A DNA stretch of 64,000 nucleotides from Bdellovibrio bacteriovorus (GCF_025558485.1 NZ_CP102930.1:1798001-1862000), one strand, 5' to 3'. Positions 9,157 through 18,013 are shown, counted from the first letter of the stretch. Numbers and translations: made by a program. The notes: generated by a model not told the origin, from the letters alone.

Positions 9157-9195
9157 TATATTGGCAAAAGGACGATATATTAGCAAAAATGTCGA
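9157..9195. promoter_or_regulatory. imperfect direct repeats upstream of sodB
   Basis: tatattggcaaaaggacga (9157-9175) is followed directly by tatattagcaaaaatgtcga (9176-9195). The 19 to 20 base period is close to two helical turns, as expected of tandem operator half-sites in an AT-rich promoter region. Regulator unknown. Confidence 0.4.
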
Positions 9196-9211
9196 TAAAA
9201 TGCCGAGATTC

Positions 9212-9286
9212 AAAGGTACGGACTTACTTATGGTAGCAGCATAGCGTCTAACGCTGCTGCACTACCATAAGTAAGTCCGTACCTTT
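9212..9286. repeat. palindromic intergenic element, copy 2
   Basis: A perfect 25-bp inverted repeat: aaaggtacggacttacttat at the left start (9212-9236) against 9262-9286, with a 25-base centre that forms its own hairpin (agcgt/acgct). The right arm ends on the first base of the stop codon of the histidine kinase gene. Same family as 7846-7919. No transposase gene is present in the window. Confidence 0.95.
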
Positions 9287-11235
9287 TAGGCGGCGGGTTT
9301 GAGGGATTTTTCTTTTTGGAATTCGGTGATGTAAGGGACTTCTACGAACAGGGTGCTGCCCTGACCTACTGTGGATTCGACCCAGACGCGGCCTTGCAGT
9401 TCTTTGGCGGCGTTTTTGATGGCATCCATACCCACACCCCGGCCGGAGATGTCAGTGACCTGATCTCGTGTCGAGAATTGGCTGTCAAAGATGTGCTGGA
9501 TGATTTCCTGATCGCTTTCCTTGGCGACGTCCACACCTTTTTGTGTCAGTTTTTCGCGGATGCGCTCAGGATTGATACCGCCACCATCATCTTTGATTTG
9601 CACCAACAGATAGGTCCCTTGGGTGTTGTGGGCTAAGTTGAAATTCACTTCCACATGGCCTTCAGCAGGTTTTCCCTGATCCACACGCAGATCAGGCAGT
9701 TCGATACCGTGATCCACAGCATTGCGGAAGGCGTGCACGAAGGTGGCAAAAAGGCCGCTATAGATTTCCGGAATCACCATGATGTTTCCATTGGTGATTT
9801 TCAGCGGAGCCACCATCTTGTCGATCTGACCTGCCACGTGAGTCATGACATCGCCATAAGGCTCGATGAAACGGGCCACAGGTTCCATTGCCAGTTCCAG
9901 CAGCAGTTCCTGAGCCACAGCACCACCGCCAGGAAGACTTCCCACCTTGCGGGCAATGTGATTCAGCTTACTGATTGCCACTTCGATCTGGCGTTCATCG
10001 GGGATGCCAGAGCTTCCCAGGATTTCCTTGGTTTGATTCAGGAACTTTTCAAAGTATTCATCGACCTCGAAGCACTTACCACGAAGCGCGATAAAGCCCG
10101 GATGAGTCCACGATTCATTTAACTCGGCCAAAAGTCCCTCGGCCTGATGACAGGCTTCGGCGACATCTTTGATCGAAAACAGCGCTGCGCCGCCTTTCAG
10201 GGTGTGCAGATTGCGGAAAAGCTCTTCAGTGTTGTAAGGACCGTCGTCTTTGCTGACTTCCTCGCGGACTTGCAGCAACAGACCTTGAGCTTCCTGAATA
10301 AAGCGGTGGATTTCACGCTTGGACTTGATCATGTGAATGATCAGTTTGGCGTGTTCCTTTTCGCGTTCGGCTTGTTTTTGGGCCTCGACCAGTGAAGTGA
10401 TGTCGGAAGCCACGACCACGACACCTTCCATCGCGCCTTCGTTGCTGCGCAAAGGATGGTATTCCAAAGAGATATTGCGTTCTTTGCTGTGCGGGTAGGT
10501 CACAGGCCCCAGACAGGACAGGTCTTCAAACGGCAGCATTTCCATAAACAGGGTCTGCATCCATTTTTTGAAGCCTTCGACTTTATTTTCCGGAAGTTTC
10601 AGTACATCCCAGATCAGCTGACCATCGGGTTTGCATTCCACCGTGGCTTCGCAGGCCTTGGAAGAAACATCCAGAATCTTTCCGTCGGCGTTGAAGATAA
10701 AGAAACCCTGCCCCAGACTGTCCAGCAGGGCAGACATGGTCTGATTCAAACGCGACAATTCGCGGGTGCGATCGGCCACCATTTGTTCCAGGTTCTTACT
10801 GTAGTCTTCAAGCTGGGACTTGGCGTCTTCCAGAGCTTTGATGACATCTTCTTTTTGTTCCAGCTCGGCTCTGTATTTCTTTTGCAGACGTTCTTCCAAA
10901 GTCACGTCACGCACAAAGACGATCCAGTTTTTATCGCCCATGGAATCAAAGATTGGTTGCAGGGTGATTTGCACTTTGCCCTCGTCCGCATGCAGGGCCT
11001 TGAAATTCACTTCCTTATAGGGAGTGGCATCGCAGATAGAGATTAAATTATCCAGCGCCTCGATGGGCTCACTGAACTGGAAGAGTTCGTTGAATTTCAT
11101 CCCTTTTGTGATCTTGCGGATGGACAGGCCGGCGACAATGGCCGCTGTTTCATTGCAATAGACAACCTTTTGTTCTGCATTAAGAACAAAAACCGGTTCC
11201 AAAAGGGTGTCAAAAAGAGAGTATTGAATCTTCAT
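9286..11235 (-). CDS. PAS-PAS-Hpt-CheA-like hybrid histidine kinase
   Basis: A 649-residue cytoplasmic kinase. Order: PAS domain (about 5-110), coiled coil (115-165), second PAS (165-280), coiled coil, Hpt domain with phospho-His H344 (NLHTLKGGAALF), then a CheA-type ATPase with N box HAFRNAVDHG (501-510), DDGGGI and GRGVGMDA. There is no CheA P2, dimer or CheW domain, so it resembles kinases that combine Hpt and CheA-type catalysis outside chemotaxis arrays. No membrane segment. Its ATG overlaps the FecR-like gene stop (ATGA), so the pair is coupled. A likely phosphate acceptor is the CheY at 7341 or the REC protein at 15695. Confidence 0.87.
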   Translation of the reverse strand: MKIQYSLFDTLLEPVFVLNAEQKVVYCNETAAIVAGLSIRKITKGMKFNELFQFSEPIEALDNLISICDATPYKEVNFKALHADEGKVQITLQPIFDSMGDKNWIVFVRDVTLEERLQKKYRAELEQKEDVIKALEDAKSQLEDYSKNLEQMVADRTRELSRLNQTMSALLDSLGQGFFIFNADGKILDVSSKACEATVECKPDGQLIWDVLKLPENKVEGFKKWMQTLFMEMLPFEDLSCLGPVTYPHSKERNISLEYHPLRSNEGAMEGVVVVASDITSLVEAQKQAEREKEHAKLIIHMIKSKREIHRFIQEAQGLLLQVREEVSKDDGPYNTEELFRNLHTLKGGAALFSIKDVAEACHQAEGLLAELNESWTHPGFIALRGKCFEVDEYFEKFLNQTKEILGSSGIPDERQIEVAISKLNHIARKVGSLPGGGAVAQELLLELAMEPVARFIEPYGDVMTHVAGQIDKMVAPLKITNGNIMVIPEIYSGLFATFVHAFRNAVDHGIELPDLRVDQGKPAEGHVEVNFNLAHNTQGTYLLVQIKDDGGGINPERIREKLTQKGVDVAKESDQEIIQHIFDSQFSTRDQVTDISGRGVGMDAIKNAAKELQGRVWVESTVGQGSTLFVEVPYITEFQKEKSLKPAA

Positions 11236-13403
11236 TTTACGAACGTCTCATTTTTCTGGTGATAAAGAGTGAATTCGCGTTTTTCCGCCCATTCCGAAAG
11301 CTCAACATCACCTTTGGCTTCAGCCCGGACGCGCCAGTAGATTTTCCCCAGAGGAACTTTTTCTTTAATCAGATAACGATTGCCCGCCAATGATTTGGAA
11401 ATCAGCGTGCGAGAGAAGTCCGCTTTGTCGGAAATCTCGATGCGATAAGAAGTCGCGCCTTCCACCTTTTTCCATTCCAGCCAGATGAACGGTTCCATCT
11501 CAGTTTGCAGGAAGATGGACGCGTTATTGAACGGCTCCATCAAGGAAGGGGCGGTCAAAGGTGTGCGGAAGGTGTAAAGCACTTCCTGAATATTTGAAAA
11601 CTCGGTTAAAGGCTTGTTGGCATCATCCAATGCCTGCACACGCACGGCATAGTTGCCCGGGTCATTCAGCACCAAAGCTCCGGAACTGGTGGTGTATTCC
11701 ATTTGCTGCGGGTGAGAGAAGTCCTTCGATTTATCCACCTGCACCAGATAGGATTTTGCAAACGGCACTTCGCTCCAGCTGATAGGGGTTTCTTTTGGCC
11801 CCGGGGCTTGTCCGATTGCTGAAATTGTTTTCAGAGGGTTCAGTGTCAATCCGCCGACGCTGACATCGATGGTGCCCACTTCACTTGGTTCACTGACCAG
11901 TCCATTGAGTCCCTTGGCAAAGACGCGATAGTAGTGCTTGCCGGGTTTGAACTGGGACCAGGCCACCTGGTTCTGGGTGATTTCGTATTTTTCTGTTTCA
12001 GAGAAGCTGGCATCTTTGGCAATTTGCAGCTGATAGGCTTTGACTTGCAATACCGGCTTCCACGCAAGTTTCGGAGCTTCCGGCGAAGCAGGGTTGCGGT
12101 CTTTGCCTGTGGGTGCTTTGAAGTCCACTTTCTTCGTCACCAGAACCGGGCGACTTGGGCGCTCTTCTTTATAAGCCGCCAGATTCAAAGTGAAGGACAC
12201 AGGTTCAGACCAAGGTGAAAGGTTTTTATTTTCAGTTTGCCCCTGCACACGCACCCAGTAAGTGCCGCTGGACAGACGAGGAGTCAGGGCGGCTAAAGTT
12301 GCCGTCTGACCTTCTTTCAGGATGGTTTGGAATTCCGGGTCCTGAGAAATTTGCCATGTGAAGTTTTTAAGCTGAGCCGGGGCTTTCCACTGAACTTCAG
12401 TGGTGGTTGCCAGCTCTTCCTGAGGTTTGACTTTCAGTTCCAGATTGATCTGGGCGGCCTGCAGTGGCGTGATAATTTCCGGACCTGCCAAATGAGAGAT
12501 ATTCATGCGGTGCGGAGCTGAAACGACACCCACTTCGCCGTTGCGATCATAAGTTTTCACACGCCAGAAGTAAGCTCCTGGTTGTAAGGGCTCGGTGACC
12601 GCCATGCGCTGCTCGGCGGTGGTTTTGGATAAGGCTACAGAACTGAAATCCTCGCTCGGAGAAATTTCCATTTCATAGCGGGCGATATCACCTTTTCCGT
12701 ACCATTCAAATGGCAGTGGATCATCAGGGTTGATGCGCAGCCAGTTGATATTGTCGGCGGTCTTTAACATCAACTGCGGTTTTTCCACAGGCTTGATGTC
12801 GCCATCTTTTTTAACAGCCACGACGGCATTCTTCGGCAGCTCTTTGACGGCCTGTTTTTTCTTGTCGATGTATTTCACATCACCGGAAAGAAGTTTCAAA
12901 TCCACGGTGCCGCTGTGGGCCTTGTTGAATTTGATTTTAGGTTTTTCCTGCGAGTTCGTCGGCGCACTTTCCAGTTTGAATTCCTCTTTACCGGAAGTGA
13001 TGGTCAGGGAGGCCCCTTGAGCCAGTTCCCCGGTCAGGTTACCGTAACGCAGATCCAGACTCATCTGACCGTTTTTCAGATTCAGCGTAATCAGAGAATT
13101 CGGTTCGATACGAATCTGTGTGCCATCCTGAAGTTGAATGGTGGCTTCGGAGCGGTCACCCGTGAAGATAGAGTCATTTTGATAGACGCTGTCCTGGCGG
13201 GAAGCGGGCAGCCAGCTAAAGGTATCCAGATTTTTACGGCGCACATCATTTTGTGAAATCGCCACGGAACCAATAAGTTCCAATTCACTGTTATTGGCTT
13301 TTGGGAATAGCAAAGAGTCGTCGTACAAGAAGTACGAGAAAACCAGAAGCACAAGCAGGGCTCCGGTGAAGATCATCTTTTCAGTTCGTCCAAAACGCGA
13401 CAT
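11232..13403 (-). CDS. FecR-domain membrane-anchored protein with FnIII-like repeats
   Basis: A 723-residue protein. The ATG at 13403 was chosen because AGGAG lies just upstream; an earlier TTG has none. One N-terminal membrane helix (IFTGALLVLLVFSYFLYDD) anchors a periplasmic part. Residues about 60-190 match the FecR fold (SIFTGDRSEATIQLQDGTQI ... IEPNSLITL). The rest holds four or five fibronectin-III-like units, each with a motif of the GxYFWRV or GxYxVRVQ type. FecR-FnIII proteins bind envelope structures; here coupling to the kinase suggests an envelope sensor. A sigma-28-like promoter lies directly upstream. Confidence 0.8.
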   Translation of the reverse strand: MSRFGRTEKMIFTGALLVLLVFSYFLYDDSLLFPKANNSELELIGSVAISQNDVRRKNLDTFSWLPASRQDSVYQNDSIFTGDRSEATIQLQDGTQIRIEPNSLITLNLKNGQMSLDLRYGNLTGELAQGASLTITSGKEEFKLESAPTNSQEKPKIKFNKAHSGTVDLKLLSGDVKYIDKKKQAVKELPKNAVVAVKKDGDIKPVEKPQLMLKTADNINWLRINPDDPLPFEWYGKGDIARYEMEISPSEDFSSVALSKTTAEQRMAVTEPLQPGAYFWRVKTYDRNGEVGVVSAPHRMNISHLAGPEIITPLQAAQINLELKVKPQEELATTTEVQWKAPAQLKNFTWQISQDPEFQTILKEGQTATLAALTPRLSSGTYWVRVQGQTENKNLSPWSEPVSFTLNLAAYKEERPSRPVLVTKKVDFKAPTGKDRNPASPEAPKLAWKPVLQVKAYQLQIAKDASFSETEKYEITQNQVAWSQFKPGKHYYRVFAKGLNGLVSEPSEVGTIDVSVGGLTLNPLKTISAIGQAPGPKETPISWSEVPFAKSYLVQVDKSKDFSHPQQMEYTTSSGALVLNDPGNYAVRVQALDDANKPLTEFSNIQEVLYTFRTPLTAPSLMEPFNNASIFLQTEMEPFIWLEWKKVEGATSYRIEISDKADFSRTLISKSLAGNRYLIKEKVPLGKIYWRVRAEAKGDVELSEWAEKREFTLYHQKNETFVK

Positions 13404-13421
13404 AAGACTCCTGCTCAAAGC

Positions 13422-13449
13422 TTATCGGTCGGAAAAGACAAGAGTTTTA
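13422..13449 (-). promoter_or_regulatory. sigma-28 (FliA)-like promoter for FecR/kinase operon
   Basis: On the minus strand TAAA (13449-13446), a 16-base spacer, then ACCGATAA (13429-13422). The FliA consensus is TAAA-N15-GCCGATAA, so there is one base change and one extra spacer base. The implied start of transcription is a few bases before the AGGAG site of the FecR-like gene. Confidence 0.5.
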
Positions 13450-13494
13450 CAGACCTTTGGCTAACTTATATGAGAATTTGTTTTCGGGGTCCTT

Positions 13495-15087
13495 GTGAAA
13501 GGGCATAATGAACTCGTGAAAAAACGTGGATTATCAATAAGATACAAAATTCTTTTGCTCCTCACTTCACTGCCTTTAATTACACTGACTGTGTATTTAA
13601 TCCTGGCTTTGCGAATCTTTGAAGAAGACAAGATCGCTTATGTCTTTGATTCCTCCAGCAGAATGTCAGGAACCATGGCGGCTCAAATTAAGACACAGCT
13701 TAACGGAGTGCTGGGAACCACGAAGCCGATCTTTCAGGATTATCTTAGTCAACAAAAATTTTCCTCTGTAGGGGAATCCATTTTCCAGAATGAATTTAAT
13801 CTGGAAGCGATTGTGGTGTTTAAGCCTTCCGCGACGGGCGCGTATGAAAGATCCGCGATTTTGGAAAAGGTTCCGGATCAGACCGCCGGTGTTTTGGCGC
13901 AGTTGCAGAACCACATGCCTTCTTATTTTGCTGAAGTGGAGGCGTCCCGCCGTGTGGTGAAGGTTCCAAGAAACCGGCCGTTTGCCGGTGGCTCGCTTGC
14001 GCTATTTGCTGATGGTTTTGGATCGCAATCTGACGTGACCACGGTGGAAAAGGAAAAAGCCCTGGGTGCGGTGCAGATTCTGATTAGAAAATCTTTGATC
14101 TTCTTCGGTCTTTTGATTTCTGTGACGGTCATTTTGAGTCTGTTTGCCTCCAGCGGTCTGACTCAGGCGCTGACTCAGCTTTTTGATGCGACCAAGAAGG
14201 TGGCCGAAGGGGACTTCAATATTCGTGTGGATGTGAAATCCAGCGATGAAGTGGGAAGCCTTGCGGATAATTTCAATATCATGGCGGCGGAAGTGTCCCG
14301 TCTTTTGGATCAGACGGCGGAAAAAGCGCGTATGGAGTCCGAGCTGCAAACCGCCAAGACCGTGCAGGAAACCCTGTTCCCGGAAACACAGGCCAAGATC
14401 GGGCCGCTGGCGATTGCGGGCTACTATGAACCTGCCAGTGAGTGTGGTGGCGACTGGTGGCACTACTGTCAGATCGGTAACAAGATCTTTCTGTGGATTG
14501 GGGATGCGACGGGGCACGGGGCTCCGGCAGCGTTGATCACCAGTGCGGCGAAGTCAGCTTCCACGATCATTGAAAGACTGAATATCACTCCGGCCAAGGC
14601 GCTGGAGCTGTTGAATCGTTCGATCTATGATGTTTCCAAAGGGCGCATTATGATGACGTTCTTCCTGGCGTCCTTTGATTTGGAAACAGGCGAGCTGGCT
14701 TACTGTAACGCTTCACACGAGGCGCCGTTCCTGATGAAAAAAGGTGAGGGGCCCTTAAAGAAAAAAGATCTGATTCCGCTGAATGAAGTGAATAATCCCA
14801 GATTGGGTCAGGCCCGTGATTCGGTTTACGAGCAGACAACCATTCAAGTTGAAACAGGAGATCTTGTTTTCTTCTATACGGATGGAATTCCTGATATTCA
14901 GGACCCTGCGAAAGCAGCGTGGGGAGAACGCGAATTTATCAAGGCTCTGATTGCCGCGAACAAGGATTTCCCGGGTGTGAGTGACTCGGTCGAAAGATTT
15001 GCTCAGAGTTTCCAAGCCCATCGTCAAGGCGCGCCCTTAATCGATGACGTCACGTTTTTTGTAGTTAAAAATGAAGGTCTTAGTTAA
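13495..15087 (+). CDS. SpoIIE/PP2C-type phosphatase with HAMP domain
   Basis: A 530-residue membrane protein. Helix 1 (KILLLLTSLPLITLTVYLIL), a periplasmic sensor region of about 150 residues, helix 2 (SLIFFGLLISVTVILSLFAS), a HAMP segment ending AEVSRLLD, a short coiled coil (ESELQTAKTVQETLFP, the usual linker of RsbU-type enzymes), then a PP2C/SpoIIE domain with ECGGDWW, GDATGHG, FFYTDGI and DDVTFFVV, all metal-site regions intact. It should dephosphorylate a STAS anti-anti-sigma protein; one follows 32 nt later. The GTG at 13495 is one choice; GTG at 13516 is also possible. Confidence 0.88.
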   Translation: MKGHNELVKKRGLSIRYKILLLLTSLPLITLTVYLILALRIFEEDKIAYVFDSSSRMSGTMAAQIKTQLNGVLGTTKPIFQDYLSQQKFSSVGESIFQNEFNLEAIVVFKPSATGAYERSAILEKVPDQTAGVLAQLQNHMPSYFAEVEASRRVVKVPRNRPFAGGSLALFADGFGSQSDVTTVEKEKALGAVQILIRKSLIFFGLLISVTVILSLFASSGLTQALTQLFDATKKVAEGDFNIRVDVKSSDEVGSLADNFNIMAAEVSRLLDQTAEKARMESELQTAKTVQETLFPETQAKIGPLAIAGYYEPASECGGDWWHYCQIGNKIFLWIGDATGHGAPAALITSAAKSASTIIERLNITPAKALELLNRSIYDVSKGRIMMTFFLASFDLETGELAYCNASHEAPFLMKKGEGPLKKKDLIPLNEVNNPRLGQARDSVYEQTTIQVETGDLVFFYTDGIPDIQDPAKAAWGEREFIKALIAANKDFPGVSDSVERFAQSFQAHRQGAPLIDDVTFFVVKNEGLS

Positions 15088-15119
15088 AATTGGTATCTGA
15101 ACGAGGAGATTTGAACATT

Positions 15120-15590
15120 ATGGGTAAACTCGATGTAAAAATGAACAAAGCCGCCGACAAGTTGACTGTCCAAATGGCAGGAACTATCGATGAGGATGTT
15201 GATTTTTCGCAGTTCAGCCTTGGCGGCAATCCACAGATTGAAGTGGAGCTGAGCGGACTGAAAAGCATCAACTCCTGTGGTATCCGTGAATGGATCAAGT
15301 GGATGGGCACAGCAGGCCCGGCGCAAATCAGTTTCAGCAACTGCCCGAAAGTGATTGTGGATCAGATCAACATGGTGGATGGTTTTCTGCCAGCCACTGG
15401 CAAGGTCAGCTCTTTCTTTGTGCCGTACTATAACGACGATTCCGGTTCGGAAAAGAACGTCCTGTTCCGTTATGGGACAGAGTTCACCGAGGGCGGGGTG
15501 ACACCTCCAGCTTCCGTGAAGGATGAGGAAGGCAACGAAATGGAGATGGATGTCATCGAATCGAAGTACTTTAAGTTCCTGAAAAAATAA
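15120..15590 (+). CDS. STAS-like anti-sigma-antagonist protein
   Basis: A 156-residue protein starting at the ATG at 15120 behind ACGAGGAGA. Residues 1-95 look like a STAS domain: TIDEDVDFSQF, then IEVELSGLKSINSCGIREWI, corresponding to the strand and helix around the phosphorylatable Ser in SpoIIAA (here the SINSCG segment). The extra C-terminal 60 residues are acidic and not typical. As the gene directly follows a SpoIIE-type phosphatase, it is the natural substrate. A matching anti-sigma kinase (RsbW type) is not in the window. Confidence 0.75.
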   Translation: MGKLDVKMNKAADKLTVQMAGTIDEDVDFSQFSLGGNPQIEVELSGLKSINSCGIREWIKWMGTAGPAQISFSNCPKVIVDQINMVDGFLPATGKVSSFFVPYYNDDSGSEKNVLFRYGTEFTEGGVTPPASVKDEEGNEMEMDVIESKYFKFLKK

Positions 15591-15620
15591 GAAACAACAG
15601 ACAAAGGTCCAGATCTAGGG

Positions 15621-15656
15621 GCGGGCACTGAACATCAGTCCCGCTTTTTGCTTTTT
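15621..15656 (+). terminator. rho-independent terminator after STAS gene
   Basis: gcgggcactga pairs with tcagtcccgc (one bulged C), loop aca, followed by ttttt-gc-ttttt. Position right after the phosphatase-STAS pair fits the end of that operon. Confidence 0.8.
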
Positions 15657-15660
15657 GTTC

Positions 15661-15688
15661 TAAATTGAACATAAGAGTGAGCCGAAAA
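15661..15688 (+). promoter_or_regulatory. possible sigma-28-like promoter for REC-TPR gene
   Basis: TAAA at 15661, 16-base spacer, GCCGAAAA at 15681: one base off the FliA -10 box and one extra spacer base. It lies between a terminator and the next gene, as a promoter should. If used, the message would start almost at the GTG at 15695. Confidence 0.3.
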
Positions 15689-15694
15689 GGAAGC

Positions 15695-17623
15695 GTGGAA
15701 CAGGGAAAGTCAAAAATCCTTATTTTAGAAGATGACGAGACGGTCAGAAACTCATTGAAAGAGATTCTGAGCCGCGCAGGTCATTCTGTCTTTACCGCCA
15801 GTCGGCCGGATGAAGCCAATGGTATTTTGGCGGCCAATGGTGGACTGGAGTTCCTGTTCTGTGACTGTCTGTTGCCGCAAATGACGGGGCTTGATTTCAT
15901 CAAACAGGCTCGCGCCAATTATCCAGCGGCTAAATTTAAAGTCGTGCTGATGAGCGGTATTTACACGGATAAAGCCTTCATCCAGGAAGCCACGCAAAGC
16001 ACTCAGGCAGTGGCTTTCATGAAAAAGCCCTTCGATATGGAGCAGGTGCTTAAAATCGTGAAGAAGGAAGAGGCACCTCGTCGCGAGGAATCCACCGCGC
16101 GTAAAAAGCTCTATCAGATGTTTGCCAATCCGACTGTGACCAATCGTCAGAAACGAAAAGTCATTGAGTCCATTGAGGAAGTCAGCGGTTTCGATCTGCC
16201 TTTCCTTTATTCTCTTTTGGTGGAAACCAAAAGTAGTGGTTATTTGAATATCTATAATGCCGATGGTTCAGTATCCGGTATTTCCTTCTGTAACGGAAAT
16301 ATCGTGGGTGTGGATGTGGATGATCGCACCACCTTCCTGGGTGAGATGTTGATTCAAAGCGGTTATGCGACCCCGAAAGACGTGCAGGAAGCCCTGCGCG
16401 ACAAGAACAATCGTAAGATCGGGAACTACCTGATTCAGAACAATCAGCTTAGCCCCCATGCGTTTGATTTGATCCTGATGGAGCAAATGAACATCCGTCT
16501 GGTGCGCACCATCGTGGATCAGAAAATCCGCGTGAACTTTGCCTCTGCCGAAGTGGAGATGAGCAATCCAAGCATTGATGCCGACACACTGTCTTATTAT
16601 TTGCATGACTGGATCGCCTCGAAGATTTCTGTCAACTGGCTGAAGTCCCTTTATGTGATGTGGGCGGGGAATATCATCGTGAAAAGTCCGACTTTCCGTG
16701 ATGATCATCCGGCATTGACCATGTCTTTGGTAAAATCTTTGGAAGGCCTGACTGTGAAACTGAACAATCAGGTCACGCTGACGCAGCTTTTGGAAATCAA
16801 AGGCTATAGCGAAGTGGCGGTTTACAAGGCCATTCATTTCCTTTTGACCAAGGGGCTTGTGGTCTTTGCACAAAAGGCGGCATTTGCCAATCCGGCAGAA
16901 CAGCTTAAAGTCATTCGTAAAATCCATTCTGAACTGGAACGCAAAAATTCTTATGAGATCGTGGCTTATATGGAAACCGGAACCGGTGGCGCTTCCACAG
17001 AATCCATTCTGTCCGACTTTATGAGTCTGTTGGGGGAAGAGCCTTCCGACAGCGCATCCGAGATTTATTCCTACTGGCACAAGGTTCGGGCTTTGGCTGA
17101 AGAGGCGGTCAACGCCTCCAAGGACAGCAACAAGATCGACCAGTTCCGCCAGGCCAGCCAGCGTTCTGAAGCAGAGGCAAAACTGAAAGCCACTTCTTTG
17201 ATGGAAGAGGTGAAAAAAGCCCTGCAGTACACTCAGTTTGCCAAGGCTTTGGAGATTCTGAGCGAAGTGGCCACTTTGAATCCGCAAATGCATCAGCTTC
17301 ACTTGTACAGTGCCTGGGCTAAGCTCGGTTCAGTCGATATGAGCAAAAAGCAATTTGTTCTGAAGGAAGTGGAGCTGGAGCTTTTACAGGTTCCGCCAGA
17401 TGAACGCTATGACACCCTTTTCCCGTTCGTGATTGGTCTGTTTAATAAGATCAAAGGCGACGTCGTCGCTGCCCGCAAATCCTTCGAGAAGAGTGTGGCC
17501 CTTGATCCGTCCTTTATTCCTGCAAGACGCGAGATCTCTATTTTGAGTTCGCAGAATAAGAAGCAGGATGTCTTTAATATGGACCTGAAACAAGCCATCT
17601 CCGGCTTCTTCAAGAAGCGATGA
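15695..17623 (+). CDS. receiver-domain protein with DUF4388-like and TPR regions
   Basis: A 642-residue protein from the GTG at 15695 (GTG 15677 and TTG 15665 are alternatives; none has a perfect Shine-Dalgarno). The N-terminal receiver has LILEDDETV, phospho-Asp in FCDCLLPQMTGLDF and the Lys in FMKKPFD. Residues about 160-430 resemble DUF4388/PatA-like regions of delta-proteobacterial regulators (TKSSGYLNIY ... GNIVGVDVDDRTTFLGEMLI). The last 150 residues are helical with a TPR-like unit (GDVVAARKSFEKSVALDPSF). No DNA-binding or enzymatic output is seen. The 3' end forms one arm of a long hairpin. Confidence 0.82.
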   Translation: MEQGKSKILILEDDETVRNSLKEILSRAGHSVFTASRPDEANGILAANGGLEFLFCDCLLPQMTGLDFIKQARANYPAAKFKVVLMSGIYTDKAFIQEATQSTQAVAFMKKPFDMEQVLKIVKKEEAPRREESTARKKLYQMFANPTVTNRQKRKVIESIEEVSGFDLPFLYSLLVETKSSGYLNIYNADGSVSGISFCNGNIVGVDVDDRTTFLGEMLIQSGYATPKDVQEALRDKNNRKIGNYLIQNNQLSPHAFDLILMEQMNIRLVRTIVDQKIRVNFASAEVEMSNPSIDADTLSYYLHDWIASKISVNWLKSLYVMWAGNIIVKSPTFRDDHPALTMSLVKSLEGLTVKLNNQVTLTQLLEIKGYSEVAVYKAIHFLLTKGLVVFAQKAAFANPAEQLKVIRKIHSELERKNSYEIVAYMETGTGGASTESILSDFMSLLGEEPSDSASEIYSYWHKVRALAEEAVNASKDSNKIDQFRQASQRSEAEAKLKATSLMEEVKKALQYTQFAKALEILSEVATLNPQMHQLHLYSAWAKLGSVDMSKKQFVLKEVELELLQVPPDERYDTLFPFVIGLFNKIKGDVVAARKSFEKSVALDPSFIPARREISILSSQNKKQDVFNMDLKQAISGFFKKR

Positions 17624-17740
17624 AAACGGCCCATCCGACTGCGTTGTCGGGGGACCGCTTTCGCTTCGACGTGCTTGGAGCACGCCTGCGCTTCAGCGGA
17701 ACCCCTCCGCCTTGCGGCTGAACCGTTTTGATCGCTTCTT
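17612..17740. repeat. structured intergenic repeat, type B copy 1
   Basis: Outer arms 17612-17629 (aagaagcgatgaaaacgg) and 17723-17740 match in 17 of 18 positions as an inverted repeat; the left arm includes the stop of the REC gene. Inside, 17630-17715 resembles 44644-44735: shared words cccatc, gactgcgttgtcg, cgcttcgacgtgc, gcacgcct and ctccgccttgc. The core hairpin cgtgc/gcacg is kept while its loop differs (ttgga here, aata there), suggesting the fold matters. Confidence 0.85.
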
Positions 17741-17762
17741 TTCCTCGATATTTTGTTGGCTG

Positions 17763-17819
17763 GTTGCGGGCTTTGCCCGCAACTCCGCGGTCTTGGCTTG
17801 TTGGTGGCTTTGCCACAAC
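17763..17819. repeat. two short hairpins in the 17.6-18.0 kb gap
   Basis: gttgcgggc-ttt-gcccgcaac (17763-17783, 9 perfect pairs) and gttggtggc-ttt-gccacaac (17800-17819, one bulge). Both have a TTT loop and the same GTTG...CAAC ends, so they look like related units. The rest of the gap to 18013 is AT-rich leader with no reading frame that looks real. Confidence 0.75.
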
Positions 17820-18013
17820 TCGCGTGCCAGCGGGGAGTTTTTTCGAGAGGGATGATTAAACTTTTTACGATAAATTGAACATTCGGGGATTGTTTTTTTT
17901 AGTGTCGAATTGTTAGTGGGTCGTCTTAATCATAATGACCCGATTGTGCTAAAAGTATGGAGATTTCTGCTTGCACTTGCCAACATTAATTCTAAGCAAG
18001 CAAGGAGTCGCCG

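Noticed and set aside
16268..17302. 344-codon antisense frame opposite the REC-TPR gene
   Set aside because: No motif or RBS; composition typical of antisense shadow.
15661..17883. Shared word taaattgaacat at 15661 and 17872 as a promoter motif
   Set aside because: Only two copies and different downstream context; not enough to define a motif.
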